In this document: piece by piece, positions 27,301-39,300 of the stretch
Layout: each line of letters starts with the position of its first letter
Numbering within the stretch: the first letter of the stretch is position 1
From: Anadara kagoshimensis
Lineage: Eukaryota; Mollusca; Bivalvia; Arcoida; Arcidae
Reading direction: 5' to 3'
Length of the DNA: 64,000 nt
Assembly (NCBI GenBank): GCA_021292105.1
Contig: CM037857.1
Location: forward strand, 45,527,901-45,591,900
Notes under the pieces: generated by a model
The model's input: only the letters and a program-made list of their open reading frames with translations
Told to the model about the DNA's origin: nothing
The model's database searches: none
Translations under genes and position numbers: made by a program

Positions 27301-30300
27301 GGAAAGGGGGCGGCCCATGATCGAGAATCCGGCAATGTCATCGATTTTTTCGACATTTGAAACTGGTACGTTTTTTGTGTAAACAAAATTATTTGACAAA
27401 TCATACATCAAAATAACCGTGAAAAAAAGTTCTTTCCGTTCATGTAAAAACATCTTTGGTGCATGAGGAACTGCGTACACAGAATGATATTTTTTAAAGT
27501 TTCAATTTTCAATTTTTCGCCGGTGCCTAACATTCAATTACGATTTAAATTGTTAAATTCTCACTGACTTTGATAAAAATCGTCTTTAATGACTTACTTT
27601 TGTCCTCAAAAGACGATAAAATACTACAAATAGTATTAAAAACTCGCAGTTAAATAAATATTGTGTAATTTTACCGCCTCGAGTGAATTGAAATTTTTGA
27701 CAATTTTTTCACTTTGTCTGCGCGTGAAATTTTGTTTGATGAATCAATGCGCTGGCCGGGTTGGCTATCCTACTGTATACATGTATATTTCAAGCTTTTA
27801 TCATCAGTCAAGATGATACAAACTAACACAAATAATTTGCTTCTAATCAAGTCCAAAGAAGGAAACAATATCTGAGAAGAAAATCTGATTTCAATGAAAA
27901 ATCAGCATATGTATTTAGTGTAAAAAATTCAAAATTTTTTATGTCTCTGTAAGAACATATCATCATATGAGAAAAATTTCAAAACATTACTGGTCTGACT
28001 GGAAAGTTACAAGTCTCAGACTATCAGACCTATAAACTGACCTAATTCCGAATTCTGTGTTGAAAAACATAAACCTTCCAAACAAATAAGGGTGTACATG
28101 ATGCTTAATTGTTGTCATCAATATAGCTCACAATCAGAAAAATATTGATTTACTTTATACATGTATGAATTTAAAGCCTTAGACTGCCTTGTGTTTGAAG
28201 GCTAAACTAAGTAATGTGGTTGTACCTACAACTTTTGGATGCCTTTTGTTGAAGTAACCATGGTCTCAATTTTCATTTTATAAAATTTTACCTCAATTGG
28301 ATGGCTATTATTCAAGGCATCAAGTTCTAGTGCTCTGCCAAGATCGGAATTGACAAATTGTGTCCAGATATCATACTCTGGGAAACAATGATCTACACAA
28401 AGATATTCTATCCAAGAAGCAAATCCTTCATTTAACCATAGATGTGTCCACCATTCCTGTTATGGAAATTAAATAAATTATTACGGGACTCTGTAAATAC
28501 ACATAAACAGCTGTTAAACTATTATTTACCAACACATAAAGAGTATGTGTAGTTAGTTATAACAGACACAAATTGTGTGCATCAACATGACAATAGCTTT
28601 GTGCTTTGATCAAAAACAAACATACTGGACCGTGTTCAAATCACAATCCAACTGGCAAATGCCACCAGGTAAGTGAGACCAGGTGCTCTGAAAGGGTAAG
28701 CACTATGATTATAATGATATACATGTACAAGATTATAAATATTTCTCTAAAAATAGGAATGTTTTGTTGAAATAAATTAGATTTGAGTAAATAATTAATT
28801 TTAAAGATTGTGTTCAATATTGAAAATAAAATATATTTGTAGTACAAGAACATAATTGCTCATCTGTAAAACGGTAACATTTAATGTTTCATGGTCGGAA
28901 ATGGCCGAGTGGTACTGTCACTGGCTTTAGAAGTCAATGGTTGTGGGTTCGAACCTCATTTGTAACTTGGAAATTTTCTGAGATAATTTCCATCTCTTGT
29001 CCATACTAGAGTTGTAAAAAGCTTGTTACTCAGTAGTCTTTGGGATGAGACTCAAAACAGAGATTCCGTGTCTTAGTGCACACTAAAGACACCCCTGTAG
29101 AGTTAAAATAAGAGTAGGCCACCTGTGGCCGCTATAGAGGACTCTTACAATTAGAAGTAATTGAAACAGACTGAGCTACATAAACCAAATTAAACCAATT
29201 AACTAATGTTGTGTTTACACCCACCCTAACATTAGAGGTAAGGTTTCATTGGCAGATGGTATAAAGCACTTCTCAATTTTTAGGTTTACATGTCATGACA
29301 TATTCTAGTGCAAGAACTTCGTCAGTTTGTTTCCTCTATCATCCCATAACTTACGACATCTACTGTATACTGGCGACCAACTTTTATTAGCATGCGATTA
29401 ACTTTTGCATGTTTTGTGAGGACAAAATAATCGAGAAAGTTAATTTCATGAATTTGTTTCAGAAAATTGTTTTATTAATAGCAAATATTCATGTAAATTC
29501 CATATCGCGGAAGTTAATAGTCACAAAATGAATTTAATACGAGAATCGTGAAAAGCTAATATTTGCGAATAAAAGTTGGTTTACAGTAAATGACAAAATC
29601 TACACTGGGGTGTAAAGCACCATTATTATTCGACTCTACTAACAACTGGGGGTATGACTTGATTTCCACTGAACTAACATTTGCTGAAAATGAAAGTTTA
29701 AATAACATGACTTATTACCATGGTAACTAGGTTTCCAAACCACTGATGTGCAAGTTCATGGCCAACTACAAGAGCTACCCACTGTTTGGTTTTAGAAGAC
29801 GAGTTCTTAGGATCAATCAGTAAAGCTGTCTCTCTGTATGTTACTAATCCCCAATTTTCCATAGCACCTATATAATAACAAAGTAATAGTAACAAGTAAA
29901 TTATGTGAATTAGGCAGCAGGTTCTTTTTTGTAATTTGCACTTATGTTCAATAAGGCAATCGTTCAATATGTTCCATAGGACAACTCGCAGGAATATGAG
30001 CAAACCAACCAACTTGGGTTAACAAAATGCGCATCTCTTATCAATGTTGATGCTTTGCACTAAGTTTCATGATATAGTGCTTTATATTTTTGGAGAATTT
30101 GTGCAGACAAGAATTTCGGATGGGTGGAAACTCCAATTTAATATCCCCCTCTTTTTTTTACTTGTCAAAATGATATTTATTTGTTCAAAATAGCTTCAAG
30201 ACATCTATTATGGATATATTTGACATCCTATAGTTCCATGTTCCTCTCTTTCTCAATATTTTGATGTGACGGTGCAACCAGCTAGACAAGAGGTGTTTAT

Positions 30301-33300
30301 ATACTTATAAAGTTTATAAACTGAGAGAGCACTGACAACAATAAGATAATTCAAAAACCTTCTATGATTTTCAGTAACCAAAATAATTAACGGGTAATGC
30401 ACATTTGATGGACCACTGGTAGTGACATACGGTAAGTGGGATGGATAAGGGCCCTCCAAAAACTCTATAACCACTCCACTGGACATTTATTCCAGTGTCC
30501 ATCCAATGTCAGGGGTTTTACATAAGTGATCCCAAACAATGTTTGTCTTTTTCTTGTTGTCTTGTTTGTCTGTTTCTGTCACTAACTTTTATTACTATGT
30601 TTTTGCTGCTACAACATGAAGTACATGTTTTTTCAGTTATGAATTTCTTTCTTCCACATGTGTATTTTACAACAGGATAATGGATATTGCACAGATTATT
30701 ATGATTACTCTAGAAACCTTTTTTTCAGTTAAACCACTTTTATATATAACTTTTTATAAATAATCACTAATTTAAAAAAAAAAACTTAATTGTACAAACC
30801 TGCAGCAAAATCCGCTATTGCTATAAGATCCATCTTTGGTAATGGGTAAGCTATCTGGAAATAGTCTTTGTAAAATGGAAGTGTTTTGACAGCAACCTGA
30901 AATCATATCAAATATTACTATTGTGTTAGGCTAAATATTTAATGATCCTATGAGAATATGTTGATATTGTTCAATCCAGGATTTCAGATGAAGTCATTTT
31001 TAAAAAAAAAACTTTCCTCAAAAACACCATAAAATTTAAATATTTTTTCATTCATTAAATGTTAAGTATAACCAACTAAGACCTTAACAATAGAGTCTTT
31101 TAACAAAATGAAGGATCAATCCCTCATGAGAACCTCCTTAAAAGAACAATGTTTTTTTATTTTGTTGCTATTATCTTTTTTTTTCAAGGTAAACATTGGT
31201 ACTCCAAATGCAAATATTTTATCATATGAAAAACATATGTAGCAGGATATCAAAAGTCTTATTCGAGGACATATAAGTGTACAAGTTCTTTAAAAGTAGC
31301 TAGAAATGTGCACTTATACCATTCATATAAGAAACACTTGCACATAACTTATGAAGCACATAAACTTGTACAATGGCCTCATCATGCAAAGCTGTAAAAT
31401 TACTGATGTGACTAAACCAACAAACCAACTTCATAATCACTTACATCTAATGCAAACTGTCCTTGTTCTTTTTTACCCACTGGAGTGTAGACTCTGACCT
31501 TTACTCCATCTTTGTCAGAGGCTTCAACATAGTCATACTCTCCAACAACAAAAGCCAGTAAATATGTAGACATAATAGGAGTCTGTTCATATGATACAAC
31601 CTTCCATTGAGCATCTGTATCTAGGGCTGTCTCTGTTTTAACAGGCTACAAAAGAAGTAAAAAATGACCTACTTTGTCATGAAAGCACTTTCAGTTTCGG
31701 AGTCGAGTTGAGTAATGTTGTTTAACATTAAAAAACATTAACAGTCAAAAATATTTCACTTATATTGAGACATCGCGAGCTATAGACTAAGGTGAAGAAA
31801 TTTTGCCTGTGTGTTGCACTGATGACAATATACAGCAAATTCTTTATTGTGCCAAGCCTGCAGTGACACAGGACCTCATTTTCATTGTCAATTGCTTAGC
31901 GAAAGAACAGTCACCACCCACTTTCAAGTCTTGGGCCAGACATAGTCGAAGCTCGAACTCATGACCTCCCACTTACATAGTGAGCACTAAACCAACTGAT
32001 CTACCGCAGTGGTATCTTTACAGTTTCGGTATACATATCTCAATGCCTGTCACCGCATAGGTTCTAATCACATTCTAGGTAGACCCTACTGTTAAAAAGT
32101 TTGTCAGTTTACTTGCTGAAGGTTGTAGTGGTTTTCAACTCTTTATTCCAAATTCCTCAAACCTTCCTGAACTGACCTCCTCTTTATCAGTAAAACAATG
32201 TTGAATGTGATGTAAAACTCCCATTAATCCACCCCTATTTTACTATTTGTTTTAATAGTTTTGTAAATGTTGTTCTAGTATTTTGTCTAGAACTGTCACT
32301 TATGAGAATTTGAATATCAATATATCAACTGAAAAAAGTATTGATAAATCAATATATCAAAATATCAGAAAAGTGATTAAAATACATGTAGTTTATTTTT
32401 TGTTGAGTCTTTTATAGACAGTTTTTTTCAACAATATTTGGCATGTCTGGTATCCTCCTAAATGAATCTAATATTATATGCATTCTGTTTTGTATGTCAG
32501 TTGGTTTTGGAGATACATTAAAATGATGGGTTGTCATTATAATACATTTACAACCAGTTTCATCTATGTGTCATTGACTACTCAAGACTTAGCCATGAAC
32601 TGGCCGCCCTTTTTGTTGATATTGATAGTTAAAATATGTACATTGTATCAATATTTTGATCTATCAATGACAGCCCTAATATTTTTACAGGAAATCTTTA
32701 CAGCAGTCAAAACGTTGAAAAATATACCAAAGATTTTGTAATAAATTTTAACATCAATGATCAGTGTGGTTAGATCAAGAATAGCTTACCATATTAGACA
32801 ATGCCACCCTATTTTTAGGAACAACTAGAGTCACATCAAATGTTGCCTTTACTGCCGGCTCATCCCAACATGGAAATGCTCTTCTAGCATCTGTAGCCTG
32901 TTTTAATACAGAAATAAAACAAATAAAGATCAGAACAATAAAACCTAGCAGTAAAGCCATTAAGTTAAGAAATATCTATAATTCTCTGAAGTACTACTCC
33001 AACCCTGTAACCAGTGGTAATTGTAATCCCTAATCCACATGACCCATTGTGTCCTTGACCTTTGGTCCTTGTTCATGATTAACACACATTAATACTATGT
33101 AGATCTTGACTGTGTTCATAAAATCTTTCAAAATCAGCAATGAGGTCTAGCTTGGACACAATTTGCAAAAAAGTGGCCTTGGTCTTCAGCACAGTATTGG
33201 TAATGGAAATCATTTGAACAAACAAACAAACGAATAGAAAGACAGACATGGTAATTGATGGATCGCCGGCCACGCCCTAAATGTTCCAACAAAAGCCAGA

Positions 33301-36300
33301 GATGCTTGAATTACACAGGAAAAGAATAAAAACTTGCCCTGAATTGTGGCATTTAATGACGTCACTGACACTAGTACCTCATTAGTTGCCATACGCTCCT
33401 TTGGTACTGTGATGGCCGCCAGTGTCAGAACACAAAAGGCATAGCCGGTGATACATCAATTATAGTAAACATACACCATGTTTAATTGTCAACTGATGAA
33501 TCGACAAAAGTGCACATGTGGTAGAACAATTTACATTTGTCATGATTTGTGCATTAGTATTTTTAATGACAGGAATATTGGTTATAGTAAAAGGCCATAT
33601 TACAATTTCCCTATGCATGTAATTTGATAATCAGTTTTTATTGATACAATCCAGTATTTGTTTCACATCTTGTGGAACAATATAGTTTGACAATTTTAAG
33701 ATGTGCCACAAGTTGATTGAATAGAATCAAACATACCTCAAACTGTGTTACAGCACAAAATCTTTCTTCTCCATCTGAGGTGTATTTACTGCGATAAAAT
33801 CCTTTCATTTTGTCATTCAGCTCACCAGTAAATTGTAGGAATAATTTTCCACTCCCTGTCTACATAACATAAATACGATTTAAACCTACCATTGAAAAAC
33901 ATGTGGTGTAAATACATGTGTGTTAACGCCAATAAACAAATCAAAATAAAAGTTCATAATCATTGCTTAAATACCAGACTTCCATTTAACTTTGAAGTTT
34001 CAGGAAGTTTGATATAGTGAACTTACCTTAATGAACTTAAAATTATAACATAGAAAACCAGCTGGGACTAAATAAGCAATTTAAAGCTTTCATGGTCACC
34101 AAGAAAACGATGTTTAAAATATCATGAATATTGAATTTCACAAACCTGTCAAAAGGCCACCCAGGGGAACCATTCAAAATTGCCTTTCTGGATAGGTGGC
34201 CTTTATATACAGTTTAAAATAATATGAATAAATAGCAATTGGGATAAGATTCTACTGGCCTTTATAAGCAAGTGGTCCTTATATTAAAGTTAAAGTCTGT
34301 CCCGAGCCATTAGGCCCATCAGGCCGGAGCTTATCCCGGTTTCCGTGGCGTTAAGCGACTGAGAGTACAAGACTCTCCCCTGAATGGGACGCCGGTCCAT
34401 CGCAGGGTTAACCCCCAGCATTTTGCTGTTACTCATTTATTTTTCAGCTGAGTGAACTGGAACAACGTGAAATTAAGTGTCTTGCTCAAGGACACAACAC
34501 ATCGCCCGGTCCAGGGATCGAACCCACGACCTTCTAATCATGAGTCCAACGCCTTAACCACTAGGCCACGTGCTTTCACGGTCCTTATATAGAGGTGGCC
34601 TTTAAGGCAGGTTGGACTGTAAATAGTAATGCTATGTTTCCATTCCTGGTAGCCAAAATCGCCATTGGCTACTATTTTCTGAGGAATTCTTTCAAAAAGT
34701 AACCTATTTTAGCAAATTTGTGGAAAAATACTTTAAAAAGGACTATATTTTCACAAATTTTGGAAATTTGGCTACTAATTATTTGAAATTTATGGAAACC
34801 TAGGTAATGTAATATTTATACCTGTAGCTGAGATGGAAATGTAAGAGTAACTTTTTCATCTTCCTTGTTATAAGCAATTTCTCCACTTACTGGTTCTGGT
34901 TGACCTAAATATTAAAAACACACATTTATATATAAAAACATAGCACTTAAGTGCCTATCTATGGCATCGTTGCAAATATGCTTTAAGCTACAGAAACTGC
35001 TGTCATGTGTCCTGATAAAGAAAAAGTGTTATGTATTGTTCCCAGGTGCCATTTAGTTTCACATCCCCTTTATTTCTCATTAATGTTAAAAAATCACTGC
35101 ATCAATAGAGAGTAAGAAATACATAGATTCTAACATAGACTGCTGAAACAAAATTGTCAGAATTGACATGACTTGTAGTAAGTATTTGACAGCACTGAAC
35201 ATTAATGTTCATAATGTGGATCTACAGTACAGACCTGTTGAAAGTTTTACACTACATGCACTAGGTTAACGAAAATAAACCAAAGCCAAATCCCTGACCT
35301 ATGAATAGGCAGTAGCTAAAAAGCTGTGGAGAGATTGATATTATCCATTGAAAAGTTATTGAGATATAGCTAAGAGGAGCCACGGAGAGCTGTCATCCGT
35401 AAAAAAGTTGTTGAGATATAGCTAAGAGGAGCTGAGGAGAGCTGTCATCCATAAAAAAGTTGTTGAGATATAGCTAAGAGGAGCTGAGGAGAGCTGTCAT
35501 CCATAAAAAAGTTGTTGAGATATGGCTAAGAGGAGCCGAGGAGAGCTGTCATCCGTAAAAAAGTTGTTGAGATATAGCTAAGAGGAGCTGAGGAGAGCTG
35601 TCATCCATAAAAAAGTTGTTGAGATATGGCTAAGAGGAGCCGAGGAGAGCTGTCATCCGTAAAAAAGTTGTTGAGATATAGCTAAGAGGAGCTGAGGAGA
35701 GCTGTCATCCATAAAAAAGTTGTTGAGATATGGCTAAGAGGAGCCGAGGAGAGCTGTCATCCATAAAAAAGTTGTTGAGATATGGCTAAGAGGAGCCGAG
35801 GAGAGCTGTCATCCGTAAAAAAGTTGTTGAGATATAGCTAAGAGGAGCTGAGGAGAGCTGTCATCCATAAAAAAGTTGTTGAGATATAGCTAAGAGGAGC
35901 TGAGGAGAGCTGTCATCCATAAAAAAGTTGTTGAGATATAGCTAAGAGGAGCCGAGGAGAGCTGTCATCCATAAAAAAGTTGTTGAGATATAGCTAAGAG
36001 GAGCTGAGGAGAGCTGTCATCCATAAAAAAGTTGTTGAGATATGGCTAAGAGGAGCCGAGGAGAGCTGTCATCCGTAAAAAAGTTGTTGAGATATAGCTA
36101 AGAGGAGCTGAGGAGAGCTGTCATCCATAAAAAAGTTGTTGAGATATGGCTAAGAGGAGCCGAGGAGAGCTGTCATCCGTAAAAAAGTTGTTGAGATATG
36201 GCTAAGAGAGCCGAGGAGAGCTGTCATCCATAAAAAGTTGTTGAGATATGCTAAGAGGAGCCGAGGAGAGCTGTCATCCGTAAAAAAGTTGTTGAGATAT

Positions 36301-39300
36301 GCTAAGAGGAGCCGAGGAGAGCTGTCATCCGTAAAAAAGTTGTTGAGATATGGCTAAGAGGAGCCGAGGAGAGCTGTCATCCGTAAAAAAGTTGTTGAGA
36401 TATGGCTAAGAGGAGCCGAGGAGAGCTGTCATCCGTAAAAAAGTTGTTGAGATATAGCTAAGAGGAGCCGAGGAGAGCTGTCATCCGTAAAAAAGTTGTT
36501 GAGATATGGCTAAGAGGAGCCGAGGAGAGCTGTCATCCGTAGAAAAGTTGTTGAGATATAGCTAAGAGGAGCCGAGGAGAGCTGTCATCCGTAAAAAAGT
36601 TGTTGAGATATGGCTAAGAGGAGCCGAGGAGAGCTGTCATCCGTAAAAAAGTTGTTGAGATATGGCTAAGAGGAGCTGAGGAGAGCTGTCATCCGTAAAA
36701 AAGTTGTTGAGATATGGCTAAGAGGAGCCGAGGAGAGCTGTCATCCGTAAAAAAGTTGTTGAGATAGCTAAGAGGAGCCGAGGAGAGCTGTCATCCGTAA
36801 AAAAGTTGTTGAGATATAGCTAAGAGGAGCCGAGGAGAGCTGTCATCCGTAAAAAAGTTGTTGAGATATAGCTAAGAGAAGCTTAAGCCGAGGAGAGCTG
36901 TCATCCGTAAAAAAGTTGTTGAGATATAGCTAAGAGAAGAGCCGAGGAGAGCTATCCGTAAAAAAGTTGTTGAGATATAGCTAAGAGAAGCCGAGGAGAG
37001 CTATCATCCGTAGAAGTTGTTGAGATATAGCTAAGAGAAGCCGAGGAGAGCTATCATCTGTAGAAGTTGTTGAGATATAGCTAAGAGAGCCGAGGAGAGA
37101 TGTCATCTGTAAAGTTGTTGAGATATAGCTAAGAGGAGCCGAGGAGAGCTATCATCTGTAAAAAAGTTGTTGAGATATAGCTAAGAGCAGCCGAGGAGAG
37201 ATATCATCCGTAGAAGTTGTTGAGATATAGCTAAGAGGAGCCGAGGAGAGCTGTCATCTGTAAAAAGTTGTTGAGATATAGCTAAGAGGAGCCGAGGAGA
37301 GCTGTCATCTGTAGAAAAGTTGTTGAGATATAGCTAAGAGAGCCGAGGAGAGCTATCATCCGTAGAAGTTGTTGAGATATAGCTAAGAGGAGCCGAGGAG
37401 AGCTATCATCCGTAGAAGTTGTTGAGATATAGCTAAGAGGAGCCGAGGAGAGCTGTCATCCGTAAAGTTGTTGAGATATAGCTAAGAGGAGCCGGAGAGC
37501 TGTCATCCGTAAAAAAGTTGTTGAGATATAGCTAAGAGGAGCCGTGGAGAGCTGTCATCCGTAAAAAAGTTGTTGAGATATGCTAAGAGGAGCCGAGGAG
37601 AGCTGTCATCCGTAAAAAAGTTGTTGAGATATGCTAAGAGGAGCCGAGGAGAGCTGTCATCCGTAAAAAAGTTGTTGAGATATAGCTAAGAGGAGCCGAG
37701 GAGAGCTGTCATCCGTAAAAAAGTTGTTGAGATATAGCTAAGAGGAGCCGAGGAGAGCTGTCATCCGTAAAAAAGTTGTTGAGATATAGCTAAGAGAAGC
37801 TTAAGCCGAGGAGAGCTGTCATCCGTAAAAAAGTTGTTGAGATATAGCTAAGAGAAGCCGAGGAGAGATGTCATCTGTAGAAGTTGTTGAGATATAGCTA
37901 AGAGCAGCCGAGGAGAGATGTCATCCGTAAAAAAGTTGTTGAGATATAGCTAAGAGGAGCCGAGGAGAGCTATCATCTGTAGAAGTTGTTGAGATATAGC
38001 TAAGAGCAGCCGAGGAGAGCTGTCATCCGTAAAAAAGTTGTTGAGATATAGCTAAGAGGAGCCGAGGAGAGCTGTCATCTGTAGAAAAGTTGTTGAGATA
38101 TAGCTAAGAGAAGCCGAGGAGAGCTATCATCCGTAGAAGTTGTTGAGATATAGCTAAGAGGAGCAGAGGAGAGCTATCATCCGTAGAAGTTGTTGAGATA
38201 TAGCTAAGAGGAGCCGAGGAGAGCTGTCATCCGTAGAAGTTGTTGAGATATAGCTAAGAGGAGCCGAGGAGAGCTGTCATCCGTAGAAAAGTTGTTGAGA
38301 TATAGCTAAGAGGAGCCGAGGAGAGCTGTCATCCGTAAAAAGTTGTTGAGATATAGCTAAGAGGAGCCGAGGAGAGCTGTCATCCGTAAAAAAGTTGTTG
38401 AGATATAGCTAAGAGGAGCCGAGGAGAGCTGTCATCCGTAAAAAAGTTGTTGAGATATAGCTAAGAGGAGCCGAGGAGAGCTGTCATCCGTAAAAAAGTT
38501 GTTGAGATATAGCTAAGAGGAGCCGAGGAGAGCTGTCATCCGTAAAAAAGTTGTTGAGATATAGCTAAGAGAAGCCGAGGAGAGCTATCATCTGTAGAAG
38601 TTGTTGAGATATAGCTAAGAGAGCCGAGAGAGAGTCATCCGTAAAAAAGTTGTTGAGATATAGCTAAGAGAGCCGAGGAGAGCTGTCATCTGTAGAAAAG
38701 TTGTTGAGATATAGCTAAGAGAAGCCGAGGAGAGCTATCATCCGTAGAAGTTGTTGAGATATAGCTAAGAGGAGCAGGAGAGCTATCATCCGTAGAAGTT
38801 GTTGAGATATAGCTAAGAGGAGCAGAGGAGAGCTATCATCCGTAGAAGTTGTTGAGATATAGCTAAGAGGAGCAGAGGAGAGCTGTCATCCGTAGAAGTT
38901 GTTGAGATATAGCTAAGAGGAGCCGAGGAGAGATGTCATCCGTAAAGTTGTTGAGATATAGCTAAGAGGAGCCGAGGAGAGCTGTCATCCGTAAAAAAGT
39001 TGTTGAGATATAGCTAAGAGGAGCCGAGGAGAGCTATCATCCGTAGAAGTTGTTGAGATATAGCTAAGAGGAGCCGAGGAGAGATGTCATCTGTAGAAAA
39101 GTTGTTGAGATATAGCTAAGAGGAGCCGAGGAGAGCTGTCATCTGTAGAAAAGTTGTTGAGATATAGCTAAGAGGAGCAGAGGAGAGCTATCATCCGTTA
39201 AAAAGTTGTTGAGATATAGCTAAGAGGAGCTTAAGCCGAGGAGAGCTGTCATCCGTTAAAAAGTTGTTGAGATATAGCTAAGAGGAGCCGAGGAGAGCTG

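Larger units (their letters stand above)
23213..27775. mobile_element. 4.6 kb interval bounded by 15 bp inverted repeats
   Basis: CAGTAGGATAGCCAA (23213-23227) and its exact inverse (27761-27775) bound the block. A 28 bp segment (tttgaaactggtacg plus ttttttgtgtaaa) is repeated directly at 23516-23543 and 27356-27383, with ggtgcatgagg about 100 bp after each. The middle holds a TIR element and (AAAT)n arrays. No coding sequence is seen. It could be one large non-autonomous transposon or two related insertions; it lies between NPEPPS exons 9 and 10. Confidence 0.5.
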
